Part shown: positions 1 through 6,067 of the stretch, one piece after another
How positions within the stretch are numbered: the stretch's first letter is position 1
Layout of the letters: every line of letters begins with the position of its first letter
NCBI RefSeq assembly: GCF_000160855.1
Contig: NZ_GG700761.1
Coordinates: 1,496 to 9,164, forward strand
Reading direction: 5' to 3'
Source of the DNA: Lactobacillus helveticus DSM 20075 = CGMCC 1.1877
Lineage (GTDB): Bacteria > Bacillota > Bacilli > Lactobacillales > Lactobacillaceae
Length of the DNA stretch: 7,669 nucleotides
Program-made: the position numbers and the translations under genes
Notes under the pieces: generated by a model
What the model saw: the letters and a program-made list of their open reading frames with translations, nothing else
What the model was told of the DNA's origin: nothing
The model's database searches: none

Positions 1-1
1 G

Positions 2-379
2 TGCACGCCTCTCCCCAAAAGAAATGGTGGATTTTCTTTAATCAGCCTGATCGGCATCGTGTTAGTGGGTGCTTATACCGGTTACTTTGGTGCAGCCGGC
101 GGGGTTATCTTTCTGGCAATTTTGTCCGTCATTACCGATGACCGCTTTGCCGTAGTTAACGCCATGAAAAACGTGATCGCGTTTGCCGGCAACCTGATTG
201 CGACCGTGATTTTTATTTTTAAATCCCGGATCGACTGGTTGCTGGTTATTCCACTGGGATTGGGACTACTGATCGGTCCAATTATTGTCCGCCATGCCAA
301 TATTCATTTGTTAAGAGCACTTATATCATTGGCAGCGTTTGGTTTAGCTGCTTACCTATTTGTCACCGCCTACTTTTAA
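2..379 (+). CDS. TSUP family (TauE/SafE-like) membrane transporter, C-terminal part
   Basis: The frame is open from the window edge, so the N-terminus is missing; a GTG at 59 is only an internal codon. About 125 residues remain and end at TAA 377-379. After a short polar stretch come at least four hydrophobic segments. The first contains the glycine-rich G-A-Y-T-G-Y-F-G-A-A-G-G motif typical of the second half-repeat of TSUP proteins, followed by 'NAMKN', also common there. Known members are cytoplasmic-membrane permeases of about 250 residues that move sulfite, sulfoacetate, taurine-related compounds or other small organic anions. The substrate cannot be deduced here. The gene ends about 50 bases before a two-way terminator and converges on the dehydrogenase gene. 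Family call is fairly sure, substrate unknown. Confidence 0.85.
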   Translation, partial: CTPLPKRNGGFSLISLIGIVLVGAYTGYFGAAGGVIFLAILSVITDDRFAVVNAMKNVIAFAGNLIATVIFIFKSRIDWLLVIPLGLGLLIGPIIVRHANIHLLRALISLAAFGLAAYLFVTAYF

Positions 380-428
380 TTGATCAATCAGCTTAATTTG
401 ATTTCAAAGTCAATTTTTGACACTACAT

Positions 429-483
429 AAAACGCCTCGTACGTTGACCGGCAAAACGGTCTTACAGTCCGAGGCGTTTTTTT
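429..483. terminator. Bidirectional rho-independent terminator between convergent genes
   Basis: A perfect 11-bp stem pairs 429-439 (AAAACGCCTCG) with 470-480 (CGAGGCGTTTT). A second small stem lies in the loop (GACCG 446-450 with CGGTC 457-461). On the + strand the stem runs into seven Ts; on the - strand it ends in TTTTAT. It can therefore end the transporter mRNA from the left and the dehydrogenase mRNA from the right. Confidence 0.88.
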
Positions 484-512
484 AAACCCAAATTAAAAAT
501 CAATGACCGCTA

Positions 513-1598
513 TCAAATCGCTTCTGGAACGGGGATTGCTAATTCTTCGCCGATCGTCTTTAATTCAGCGACTGTTTTATCGTCAATCACAACTCCCTGC
601 TTCAAGTTTTCAGCATAACGTCGATACTCACGGTCACCCGGAATCATAATTTCAGTACCTGGTAAATGCTTCAAGTGACGAAGTCGGTCAAACATCTCCT
701 CGGCAGACTTCTTTAAATCGTCCAGATTACCAAACAATTCCGGATTAATCGTCAACAGGAATTGGCTGAAATCATGATGGCCAGGTTTATTGGTATCAGC
801 CGAAATCGACCCTTGCGCCAAAATTCCTGTCAGCAACTCAACCACTAATGAATTGCCAAATCCCTTATAGTTTGAATTTGACTGCAATAACCCGCCAAGT
901 GTCAGCACACCGCCACCAGGCTGTTTTTCGGTAAAGGCCACTTTGGCCAAATTATCTTCAACTTTTTGAGCATCATGCATCACCCTGCGATGATCGTCAA
1001 CGGCCCAATCGCCAGGAATTGGTTGGTTATTTTTAGCAAGCACTTGGATCTTCCCACTGGAAACAATCGAAGTAGCCCCGTCAAATACAAACGGATGCGG
1101 TTCTGCAGGAAAGGTAAATGCAAACGCATTGGAGCCCAGAAAGGCCTCGGTTGCGTTGGGTGGTACCACCAGTGGCCGGGTATTAGTCAACGCAATTCCG
1201 ATCAGGCCTTGTTTAGCCGCCATTCTGGCATAGTAGCCGGCCGTACCGAAATGATTGGAATTGCGAATAACAGCAACCGACAATCCTAGTTTTTGTGTCT
1301 TTTTAATTAATTGTTTTTCCGCAAAAGCAGTCGCAATTTGTCCCATATTTTTGTTGGCATCGATTAACAAACTAGTTGGCGTTTCTTTGATAACCTTCAA
1401 CTTATTTTGTGGTTCAATAATATGCTCCTTGATCATGCTTGTATACCAAGCCAACCGTTGAATACCATGAGACGAAATACCGCGAAGATCGGCATCTACC
1501 AACGTGTCAGCCAAAAGTGCGCCGTCCGATTTTGAAAATTGCCGGGCCGCAAAAACTTTTTCTAAAAATTCCTTTTCCGATAACGAACTAATCCGCAT
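513..1598 (-). CDS. Ldh2-family NAD(P)-dependent 2-hydroxyacid (malate/L-lactate-type) dehydrogenase
   Basis: This 361-residue protein has the usual length for the Ldh_2 (malate/L-lactate/ureidoglycolate dehydrogenase) family, soluble cytosolic enzymes that interconvert 2-oxoacids and 2-hydroxyacids with NAD(P)H. Visible hallmarks are 'RGISSHGIQRL' (residues 39-49, with the conserved SHG at 43-45), 'NSNHFGTAGYYA' (113-124, His116), 'GKIQVLAKNNQPIPGDWAVD' (182-201), 'NYKGFGNSLVVELLTGIL' (243-260) and a C-terminal 'PGDREYRRY'. The ATG at 1598 has a good ribosome site (AAAGGAAG, 1614-1607) about eight bases upstream. The gene is monocistronic: a T-box leader lies in front and a terminator behind. 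T-box control implies induction when one tRNA is uncharged, so the substrate may be a 2-oxoacid linked to that amino acid. This is inference; the sequence does not fix the substrate. Confidence 0.92.
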   Translation of the reverse strand: MRISSLSEKEFLEKVFAARQFSKSDGALLADTLVDADLRGISSHGIQRLAWYTSMIKEHIIEPQNKLKVIKETPTSLLIDANKNMGQIATAFAEKQLIKKTQKLGLSVAVIRNSNHFGTAGYYARMAAKQGLIGIALTNTRPLVVPPNATEAFLGSNAFAFTFPAEPHPFVFDGATSIVSSGKIQVLAKNNQPIPGDWAVDDHRRVMHDAQKVEDNLAKVAFTEKQPGGGVLTLGGLLQSNSNYKGFGNSLVVELLTGILAQGSISADTNKPGHHDFSQFLLTINPELFGNLDDLKKSAEEMFDRLRHLKHLPGTEIMIPGDREYRRYAENLKQGVVIDDKTVAELKTIGEELAIPVPEAI

Positions 1599-1688
1599 GA
1601 AAACCGCTTCCTTTCAAATTCGACACTATATCTTTCATCACCGTCAGTTCAGACGATATCCGTTAATTCTACCGGTAATGTAACAAAG

Positions 1689-1727
1689 AAAAAACGCCCT
1701 CTAAATTCACTTGGAATTTAAAGGACG
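1689..1727 (-). terminator. T-box-controlled intrinsic terminator
   Basis: A 14-bp stem (two G-U pairs) joins 1727-1714 to 1708-1695 around a 5-base loop, followed by six Ts at 1694-1689. The competing antiterminator uses the T-box sequence just upstream (1748-1734). This hairpin is therefore the off state of the leader rather than the end of an upstream gene. Confidence 0.9.
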
Positions 1728-1966
1728 ATTTTTCCGTGGTGCCACCTTTTTTCATAATAGGAATTTGCTATTACCTCTACGCGGGCTTCATCAACAAAAA
1801 CCCACTAAAGCCGTAACGTGCTTCAGACGATTTGCAAACTTCCATCTGCCAATGGCTCCAAACTCATTTTCGTTCATCGTCATCCGTGCTCTCTCACCTC
1901 ATGACACTCTCTGATTGAATGACTTTTGTTTGAACTACTCTATTCTTCACAGCCGATAGATGATAA
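1689..1966 (-). promoter_or_regulatory. T-box riboswitch leader (tRNA-sensing) of the dehydrogenase gene
   Basis: Read on the - strand, the parts come in the canonical order. The Stem I base pairs CATCT (1962-1958) with AGATG (1847-1843), and GGCT (1954-1951) with AGCC (1857-1854). AGTA (1939-1936) faces GAA (1871-1869) as in the specifier-loop S-turn, capped by GTTC/GAAC (1935-1932 with 1875-1872). An AGAGAG element and an apical GGTGAGA (1898-1892, fits GGUGNRA) follow. Then come the T-box sequence AAGGTGGCACCACGG (1748-1734) and a terminator. By the usual GAA-N-codon-A spacing the specifier reads AUG (1867-1865, Met), with an overlapping AAU (Asn). The T-box variable base (UGGN) is C at 1741, which should pair with a G discriminator; this suits Asn better than Met. 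Uncharged tRNA would favour the antiterminator and expression of the downstream gene. Confidence 0.93.
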
Positions 1967-1976
1967 CTTGATTAGA

Positions 1977-2005
1977 ATGCTAATACAGTTCTCGAAATTT
2001 GTCAA
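1977..2005 (-). promoter_or_regulatory. Sigma-A-type promoter of the T-box transcript
   Basis: A perfect -35 box TTGACA (2005-2000) is followed by a 17-base spacer and a weaker -10 TAGCAT (1982-1977). Transcription would start near 1970, just before Stem I of the T-box, which is the expected position. The -35 box begins only about ten bases after the stop codon of the lyase-like gene. Confidence 0.75.
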
Positions 2006-2014
2006 CCTCGAAAG

Positions 2015-2722
2015 CTATTCAGCTGATTTCCGAGTAAACAACAACGTACCTGCCGCCGGATAATCGAACGAAGTTCCTTCCGGCATCTGTGCCTCATAAG
2101 CTTGTGTAAGAGGTTGATACCTACTACCATTCATATTAACCTTCTGATCGTACTTGTAATAATTGTATAGAATTCCTAAAAATGGATCAATCCGACCTCG
2201 ACTTGTAGGATTAATTTGAGTATAAATACCTCGTGAACTATCTGCTGGTGTCCAAATCACATCTTCACCTTTTTCGTAACGAATCATATACGTTGTGCCT
2301 GCTAACAATCGATCATTTAAAAAATTAAACGGGTTAACAGCATTAGTTGCTGTAGAAACTGCACCAGTTGTCGGGTCTACTTTCGTTCCCTGACTATAAA
2401 TTGTTTGGGCAAGTGTGCTTAAACCACCTATATCGTCCCAGGCATGACCAACGTCACGACCCATTTCGATCAGTTGCACGTGCTGTGCTGATACTGGTAA
2501 CAACTCACCCCTTTGATCATTCTTAGTCACTAACCGCATTTGATACATAATTGAACCGTTATTACCACCATGAGTTCCTTCATTGTTAACTGTTGTTGCT
2601 TCTACAGCCTCAGCATACAACGGGTAATTGTTTGTAAACAAAGCTCTGCCCATCGTACCCATCACATTAAATTGGTGTTGATTCATCCAATATGAGTGAT
2701 CATTATACGTTGCTGAAAGCAC
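2015..2722 (-). pseudogene. Alginate-lyase-like polysaccharide lyase, C-terminal remnant (5' end lost at an IS junction)
   Basis: About 235 residues remain, ending at TAG 2017-2015. The segment 'EMGRDVGHAWDDIGGLSTLA' (86-105), then 'QTIYSQGTKVD', 'NDRLLAGTTYMIRYEKGEDV' (136-155) and an ending 'PEGTSFDYPAAGTLLFTR' resemble the (alpha/alpha)-barrel of the alginate lyase superfamily. There the pattern M-x-R-D-x-G-H ... Q-G ... N-R-L-L-A-G-x-x-Y is recurrent. Such enzymes are usually secreted and cleave uronic-acid polysaccharides by beta-elimination. No signal peptide or N-terminal half is present. The GTG at 2722 is only the first possible start in a frame that runs on upstream into the truncated IS3 element, so this is most likely a stump. 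No separate terminator follows it; the T-box promoter begins at once. The family call is from memory of motifs and moderate. Confidence 0.55.
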
Positions 2723-2723
2723 T

Positions 2724-3302
2724 TTAAAGACGCGTAAATATGATTCTTCGAAAGGGCCTGAGGGGAAGCGGGTTAAGAATAAATTGCATCGACGCTTTCA
2801 AACCGATCGGCCTTATCAGAAAATGGTTGCCGATGTAACTGAATTTAAAATTCCAGCGACGCAAGAAAAAGTCTATCTCGAGCCAATTATGGACTTATAC
2901 AATAACGAGATTTTGACCTATGCCATTACTGCGGGTAGCCCGAACCTTAAATTTGCCTTACAGCCTTTAAATTCATTGATTACTTCAATTCCCAATCAGC
3001 CTTATAAACAATTTTTACACACTGACCAGGGGTGGCAATATCGCCATCAATCCTGGCAGAAGAAGCTTAGGAAAGCTAAACTGACACCAAGTATGTCTCG
3101 ACGGGCCACTTGTTTAGACAATGCCTGCATGGAAAGCTTTTTTGACAAATTAAAGGTTGAGTTAGATGATTTATCAAATTACCGTTCCGCTGAAGAATTA
3201 ATAACGGCGGTTAGAAATTGGATCACTTATTACAACACCTGCCGCATCCAAATGAAACTAGGCGGCACATCGCCGATAAAATATCGACTCCGTGCCGCCT
3301 AG
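2724..3302 (+). pseudogene. IS3-family (IS150-like) transposase OrfB, 5'-truncated
   Basis: The homologous frame begins around 2724 ('LKTRKYDSSKGPEGKRV'), continues through a TTG at 2784 and ends at TAG 3300-3302. It contains the rve/DDE core. The first Asp is in 'VADVTEF' and the second in 'LHTDQGWQY'. The Glu in 'NACMESFF' comes exactly 35 residues after the second Asp, the D-35-E signature of IS3 elements. The helix-turn-helix OrfA and the first part of OrfB (normally about 270-290 residues) are missing. The protein therefore cannot transpose the element alone, although its catalytic triad is intact. An in-frame stop at 2697-2699 bounds the frame on the left. Confidence 0.85.
3258..3302. 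repeat. 11-bp perfect inverted repeat enclosing the transposase stop codon
   Basis: CTAGGCGGCAC (3258-3268) pairs perfectly with GTGCCGCCTAG (3292-3302); an inner CGAT/ATCG pair lies in the loop. The right arm holds the orfB stop codon. There is no T-run on the + strand, so it is not a classical terminator for orfB. It may reduce read-through into or out of the element. Confidence 0.75.
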
Positions 3303-3328
3303 AAAAGACAAGCAACTATTCACTTTAG

Positions 3329-3361
3329 CTTTTGGGGTACATCTCATGTGCTAACCAAAAG
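3329..3361. repeat. Hairpin at the IS right end / resolvase 3' end
   Basis: CTTTTGG (3329-3335) pairs with CCAAAAG (3355-3361). Inside, GTACAT (3337-3342) pairs with ATGTGC (3346-3351), one wobble pair, across a CTC loop. It lies just beyond the resolvase stop codon (3370-3368) and could end that mRNA, although no T-run follows on the - strand. It overlaps the inferred IS end. Confidence 0.5.
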
Positions 3362-3367
3362 GGGGCC

Positions 3368-3955
3368 CTATTTTCTTTTAATACCGTATTTCACACGGTA
3401 TCGAATAAAGGTCGTCCGTTTAATACCTGTATTTCGGGACACATCAATGTCACTCATGCCAGCTCGATAAAGCTTAAAAGCATGTTGCAAGCGGGGATCG
3501 TCTTGGGTGTATTGGGGTTTGCGCCCATGATATTTACCCTGCTGCTTAGCTAAGGCAATCCCTTGCTGCTGGCGCTCAATGATTCGCTTACGTTCACTTT
3601 CGGCCTGATACTTATAGAGTTCAATAATCAAGTTGGTCATCAGTTGACGTAAATTTGGGTCAGCAATCCCTGTCATGGACGGTAAATTTAACACATCTAA
3701 GGTGGCCCCCTTATTTTGAATGGTGTTCATAATCTTAGTTAAATCCTGGTTGTTTCTGCCTAAGCGATCTAATTCAGTGACCAGGACAATATCACCCTCA
3801 CGAATATAGGCCAGCATTTTTTGCAGTTCTGGCCGATTCGTGTTAGCCCCACTTAATTTATCCGTAAATAATTTATCAACGTCTTTTAAAGCCGCTAACT
3901 GTCGATCTAAATGTTGCTCCTTGGAACTCACACGCGCATAACCGATTTTAGCCAT
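3368..3955 (-). CDS. Small serine recombinase (resolvase/invertase family)
   Basis: This 195-residue protein has the full length of the Tn3-resolvase/Hin-Pin family, DNA-binding enzymes that cut and rejoin DNA at paired sites, for example to resolve cointegrates or plasmid multimers. The N-terminal catalytic domain starts 'KIGYARVS' with nucleophile Ser10 and Arg8. The conserved 'SGANTNRPELQKML' (35-48, Arg41) and 'ELDRLGRN' (61-68, Asp63, Arg64, Arg67) match the active-site Asp and Arg positions of gamma-delta resolvase. A long linker helix ('AESERKRIIERQQQGI', 118-133) leads to 'GRKPQYT' and a C-terminal helix-turn-helix (about 163-190). The ATG at 3955 has a strong AAAGGAG site. All key residues are present, so it is probably active. 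It has its own promoter and a candidate binding site upstream. Confidence 0.93.
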   Translation of the reverse strand: MAKIGYARVSSKEQHLDRQLAALKDVDKLFTDKLSGANTNRPELQKMLAYIREGDIVLVTELDRLGRNNQDLTKIMNTIQNKGATLDVLNLPSMTGIADPNLRQLMTNLIIELYKYQAESERKRIIERQQQGIALAKQQGKYHGRKPQYTQDDPRLQHAFKLYRAGMSDIDVSRNTGIKRTTFIRYRVKYGIKRK

Positions 3956-4001
3956 TTCTAATTCTCCTTTTGGACAGTTCTAATGAACACTTGTAATTCC
4001 T

Positions 4002-4029
4002 AGTATATCACAGAAATAAAAAAGACCAA
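4002..4029 (-). promoter_or_regulatory. Promoter of the resolvase gene
   Basis: TTGGTC (4029-4024) and TATACT (4007-4002) are 16 bases apart, with TG one base before the -10 box (extended -10). The predicted start lies about 40 bases before the ATG. A 30-bp palindrome-like site sits just upstream of the -35, so the recombinase may repress its own gene. Confidence 0.6.
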
Positions 4030-4034
4030 TAGGG

Positions 4035-4064
4035 TATACTCTTGTGGGCAAAGCTAAGTGTATA
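4035..4064. repeat. 30-bp imperfect palindrome, candidate resolvase binding site
   Basis: TATACTCTT (4035-4043) and AAGTGTATA (4056-4064) form an inverted repeat matching at 8 of 9 positions around a 12-base centre. A 28-34 bp dyad next to the gene is the usual size and place of a serine resolvase subsite. Further subsites were not recognised, and no crossover dinucleotide can be assigned with confidence. Confidence 0.4.
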
Positions 4065-4092
4065 ATTTTTTGCGGTAAGTTGAATAATTAAT

Positions 4093-4129
4093 TAAAAAAG
4101 CTCAAGTCCTTTGAATTTGGACTTGAGCT
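4093..4129 (-). terminator. Intrinsic terminator downstream of the AAA ATPase gene
   Basis: A perfect 11-bp stem pairs 4119-4129 (GGACTTGAGCT) with 4099-4109 (AGCTCAAGTCC). On the - strand it is followed by six Ts (4098-4093). There is no T-run on the + strand. It lies about 150 bases after the ATPase stop codon and separates that gene from the resolvase. Confidence 0.85.
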
Positions 4130-4189
4130 CAAACAAAAAGACCGGTATTCCTTAACAGGATAAGGGATCTCGAAGCTGTTTTAATGTGC

Positions 4190-4293
4190 CGCACAATCGT
4201 GCGCTTACACGCAACTTGTCAGCGGGATTTTGTATTGATGCGATGGATCAGACGGCCACATCGCACTATCATGAGACATATCAGTCGATAGTG
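4190..4293 (-). other. Structured trailer: three consecutive small hairpins
   Basis: Between the ATPase stop region and the terminator, three short perfect dyads follow one another: CACTATC/GATAGTG (4264-4270 with 4287-4293, overlapping the end of the gene), TGCGATG/CATCGCA (4239-4245 with 4259-4265) and CGCAC/GTGCG (4190-4194 with 4199-4203). The first two share two bases, so both cannot form fully at once. No credible ORF is present on either strand. It could be a 3' UTR, a stable RNA or debris of a lost element. Confidence 0.4.
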
Positions 4294-5768
4294 TTGTTGA
4301 TGTTTAACCCTTTATATATTACCAACAAGCAATCAATTGATTGCTTTAAGTTATCTTCATTCCAGACATTTCTATTTGGATCATCAAGAGTTTCAGGATG
4401 ATCAATTTCGTTTCGAACAATGTAAGGTATAGTTCGCTGTTGTTCAGCTTTCCACTTACCACGTACTCTAGGGAAATAAGATTGAGGTGGTAGAGACTGT
4501 TTGTTACATTCTGGTTGTAAAAAGTCATCATCAAAAGCGGATAGACTAGAATCTTTGGTTTTTTTATTACGAATCCAATAAATGTATATTTTTGTGAATA
4601 ATAGTTGATGCAGATCAACATTTGGGACACCAAATGCCTTGTAGGTAACCTCACCTATTGAAGTGGGGGAGAACAATAAGGAATCAACGAAGTCTATCTC
4701 CTTCTGGTTACCTTCTTTTTTTAGAGAAAGTACAATTATAGAATCATTGTCCTCATGGTAATGTCTTAGTATGTATGGCGAATGTGTCGTTATAAATACT
4801 TGATCACCATTTTTAGATAAGTTCACTAAAGAATCTATTAACTTATCTTGTGCCTTGGGGTGTAAGTATATTTCAGGTTCGTCTATCAAGAATTGCGTGT
4901 TCTCATCTTTGGTACTAACTTTCGAATAGACTTGAATAATTGCTAAAGCAAGAGCCCGTTGCAAGCCATTTCCCTTTTCAGATATGTCAGTTTCTATACC
5001 GTTCTCGGTAGATAATATATTTCCTTTTTTTATAAGATCATTGACATTTGGAAAATCAAACTTAAACTCCATTTTGGAATCGCCAAACTGATCACTTAAT
5101 ATTTCGTCTATGTTTCTTTCTGTGTCGTTCAAATATTTTTGAATGCCATTGTCGCCAAAGGCTTTTTTATGTGCTTCTTTTAAAGCAGCAAACTCTGGAC
5201 CTGTTTGGAATTCTTTGGTAATTATTTGAATTAGTTTCCCTGTTGTCTTGGTGGTACCAAAATCCTGATAGTCTTCATTATGCATATCAGCATAAACAAT
5301 TTGAGGATCTATTAAGTCAGTTATTGTACTACCAATACCGGTGGGGTTTTCAAATTGATTCTTCTGGTAATTAAAAACTCTTACTTTTTTAATATCAAAT
5401 TTCACATTTTTTTCTTTACCATCTTTCCCTTGCTTAACGGTATTTTCTTCTGAGGACCTTTTAAGAGTTAACTGGTGGTTATTGATATATGGATTATATT
5501 TTTTTAAAGATCCCGCAAACGGATTAACATTATCTATAACAATAGTAACACTGACGTTTTCTTGTTCATGGCCATTTGTTATAACATTCTCTTTTTTGCC
5601 ACCTGTTGTTAAAAAGTCCAAGGCGTTCAAGATGGTTGTTTTACCAACATTATTGTTTCCAACAAGATAATTTACGCCAGAAGCAAATGGTATTTCAATA
5701 TCTTCATCTTCAGAATTATTTGATGAAAAAGATTTGAAATTATGCAGAACCATTTTCTTAATGTACAT
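4281..5768 (-). CDS. SMC/OLD-like AAA family ATPase with C-terminal HEPN-type R-x4-H motif (putative defence factor)
   Basis: This 495-residue protein has an intact ABC/SMC-type ATPase core: 'NFKSF' near the start, Walker A GNNNVGKT (37-44), signature-like SEKGNGLQR (263-271), Walker B FLIDEPE (293-299) and H-loop TTHS (327-330). The arrangement matches AAA_15/AAA_21 (OLD-like, RecF-like) proteins with a helical insertion at about 170-250. No TOPRIM motif follows. Instead the C-terminal 100 residues contain 'IPYIVRNEIDHPE' with Arg452 and His457, the R-x4-6-H motif of HEPN ribonucleases. ATPase-HEPN fusions in general (RloC/PrrC-like anticodon nucleases) act in phage defence by cutting cellular RNA. 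Whether this one does is inference. The ATG at 5768 has an AGGAAGAG site seven bases upstream. It appears to be transcribed alone or with the small ORF before it, and it sits among mobile DNA, as defence genes often do. Confidence 0.8.
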   Translation of the reverse strand: MYIKKMVLHNFKSFSSNNSEDEDIEIPFASGVNYLVGNNNVGKTTILNALDFLTTGGKKENVITNGHEQENVSVTIVIDNVNPFAGSLKKYNPYINNHQLTLKRSSEENTVKQGKDGKEKNVKFDIKKVRVFNYQKNQFENPTGIGSTITDLIDPQIVYADMHNEDYQDFGTTKTTGKLIQIITKEFQTGPEFAALKEAHKKAFGDNGIQKYLNDTERNIDEILSDQFGDSKMEFKFDFPNVNDLIKKGNILSTENGIETDISEKGNGLQRALALAIIQVYSKVSTKDENTQFLIDEPEIYLHPKAQDKLIDSLVNLSKNGDQVFITTHSPYILRHYHEDNDSIIVLSLKKEGNQKEIDFVDSLLFSPTSIGEVTYKAFGVPNVDLHQLLFTKIYIYWIRNKKTKDSSLSAFDDDFLQPECNKQSLPPQSYFPRVRGKWKAEQQRTIPYIVRNEIDHPETLDDPNRNVWNEDNLKQSIDCLLVIYKGLNINNTID

Positions 5769-5832
5769 TATTTTTCTCTTCCTATAAAAAAACGTATATC
5801 GTTATGATTTTCATATGAACATTTATTGATAA

Positions 5833-6039
5833 TCACACAACAGCTATAAAGATACGCAAAAGCTGCAAACAAGAATTATATTTTCTAACAATTGTCCATT
5901 TCTTCAACATGGCATTTTCAAAAACCCCAGTTATAAATTCATCAGTATAAATCACTACTTTTGTCGAATCGAGGCCACTGCCTTTAAAAAATTCGTTTTG
6001 GAAGTCCTGTTTCAGCGGAATTTCTTTTTTCTTACTCAT
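5833..6039 (-). CDS. Hypothetical 68-residue protein of unknown function
   Basis: The ORF opens with a lysine-rich stretch (MSKKKEIPLK), then a mixed acidic and aromatic segment ('STKVVIYTDEFITGVFENAM'), and ends in a hydrophobic tail ('CLQLLRIFIAVV') that could form a membrane helix or be read-out past a mutation. No family is recognised. No clear ribosome binding site precedes the ATG, which weakens the call. It lies 64 bases before the ATPase gene on the same strand and 28 bases after the degenerate ADP-ribosyltransferase frame. It could be a small partner of the ATPase, the start of a truncated gene, or not a gene. Confidence 0.35.
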   Translation of the reverse strand: MSKKKEIPLKQDFQNEFFKGSGLDSTKVVIYTDEFITGVFENAMLKKWTIVRKYNSCLQLLRIFIAVV

Positions 6040-6067
6040 ATCATAGCATGCTTTTTAACAAAACTGC

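Larger units (their letters stand above)
2724..3341 (+). mobile_element. IS3-family insertion sequence remnant, right part only
   Basis: The element keeps the 3' half of orfB and what looks like its right terminal repeat. The last 21 bases (3321-3341), read as reverse complement, start TGTACCCCAAAAG, close to the TGTACTG-CCC-AAA ends of IS150-type elements. No left end or orfA is seen. The left boundary is uncertain between about 2700 and 2750, because transposase coding on + and lyase-like coding on - are both open there. Confidence 0.7.

Noticed and set aside
966..1461. Two plus-strand open frames (966-1289 and 1255-1461) opposite the dehydrogenase gene
   Set aside because: They lie wholly within the well-supported Ldh2 coding region, have no family resemblance and no good ribosome sites.
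1711..1914. Plus-strand 67-codon open frame
   Set aside because: It covers the antisense of the T-box leader; the conserved RNA elements explain this sequence.
3332..3553. Plus-strand 73-codon frame opposite the resolvase
   Set aside because: Antisense shadow of the 3' part of the resolvase with no ribosome site.
4190..4293. Possible CRISPR-like or tandem repeat array
   Set aside because: The dyads differ in sequence from one another and there are no regularly spaced identical repeats.
4186..4401. Plus-strand 71-codon frame
   Set aside because: It spans the hairpin region and the antisense of the ATPase C-terminus; no recognisable protein and no ribosome site.
4346..4654. Minus-strand 102-codon frame overlapping the ATPase 3' part
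   Set aside because: Alternative frame inside the ATPase gene, whose own frame carries the R-x4-H motif and conserved flanks.
5482..5670. Plus-strand 62-codon frame opposite the ATPase N-terminus
   Set aside because: Antisense of the Walker A region; composition is that of a shadow frame.
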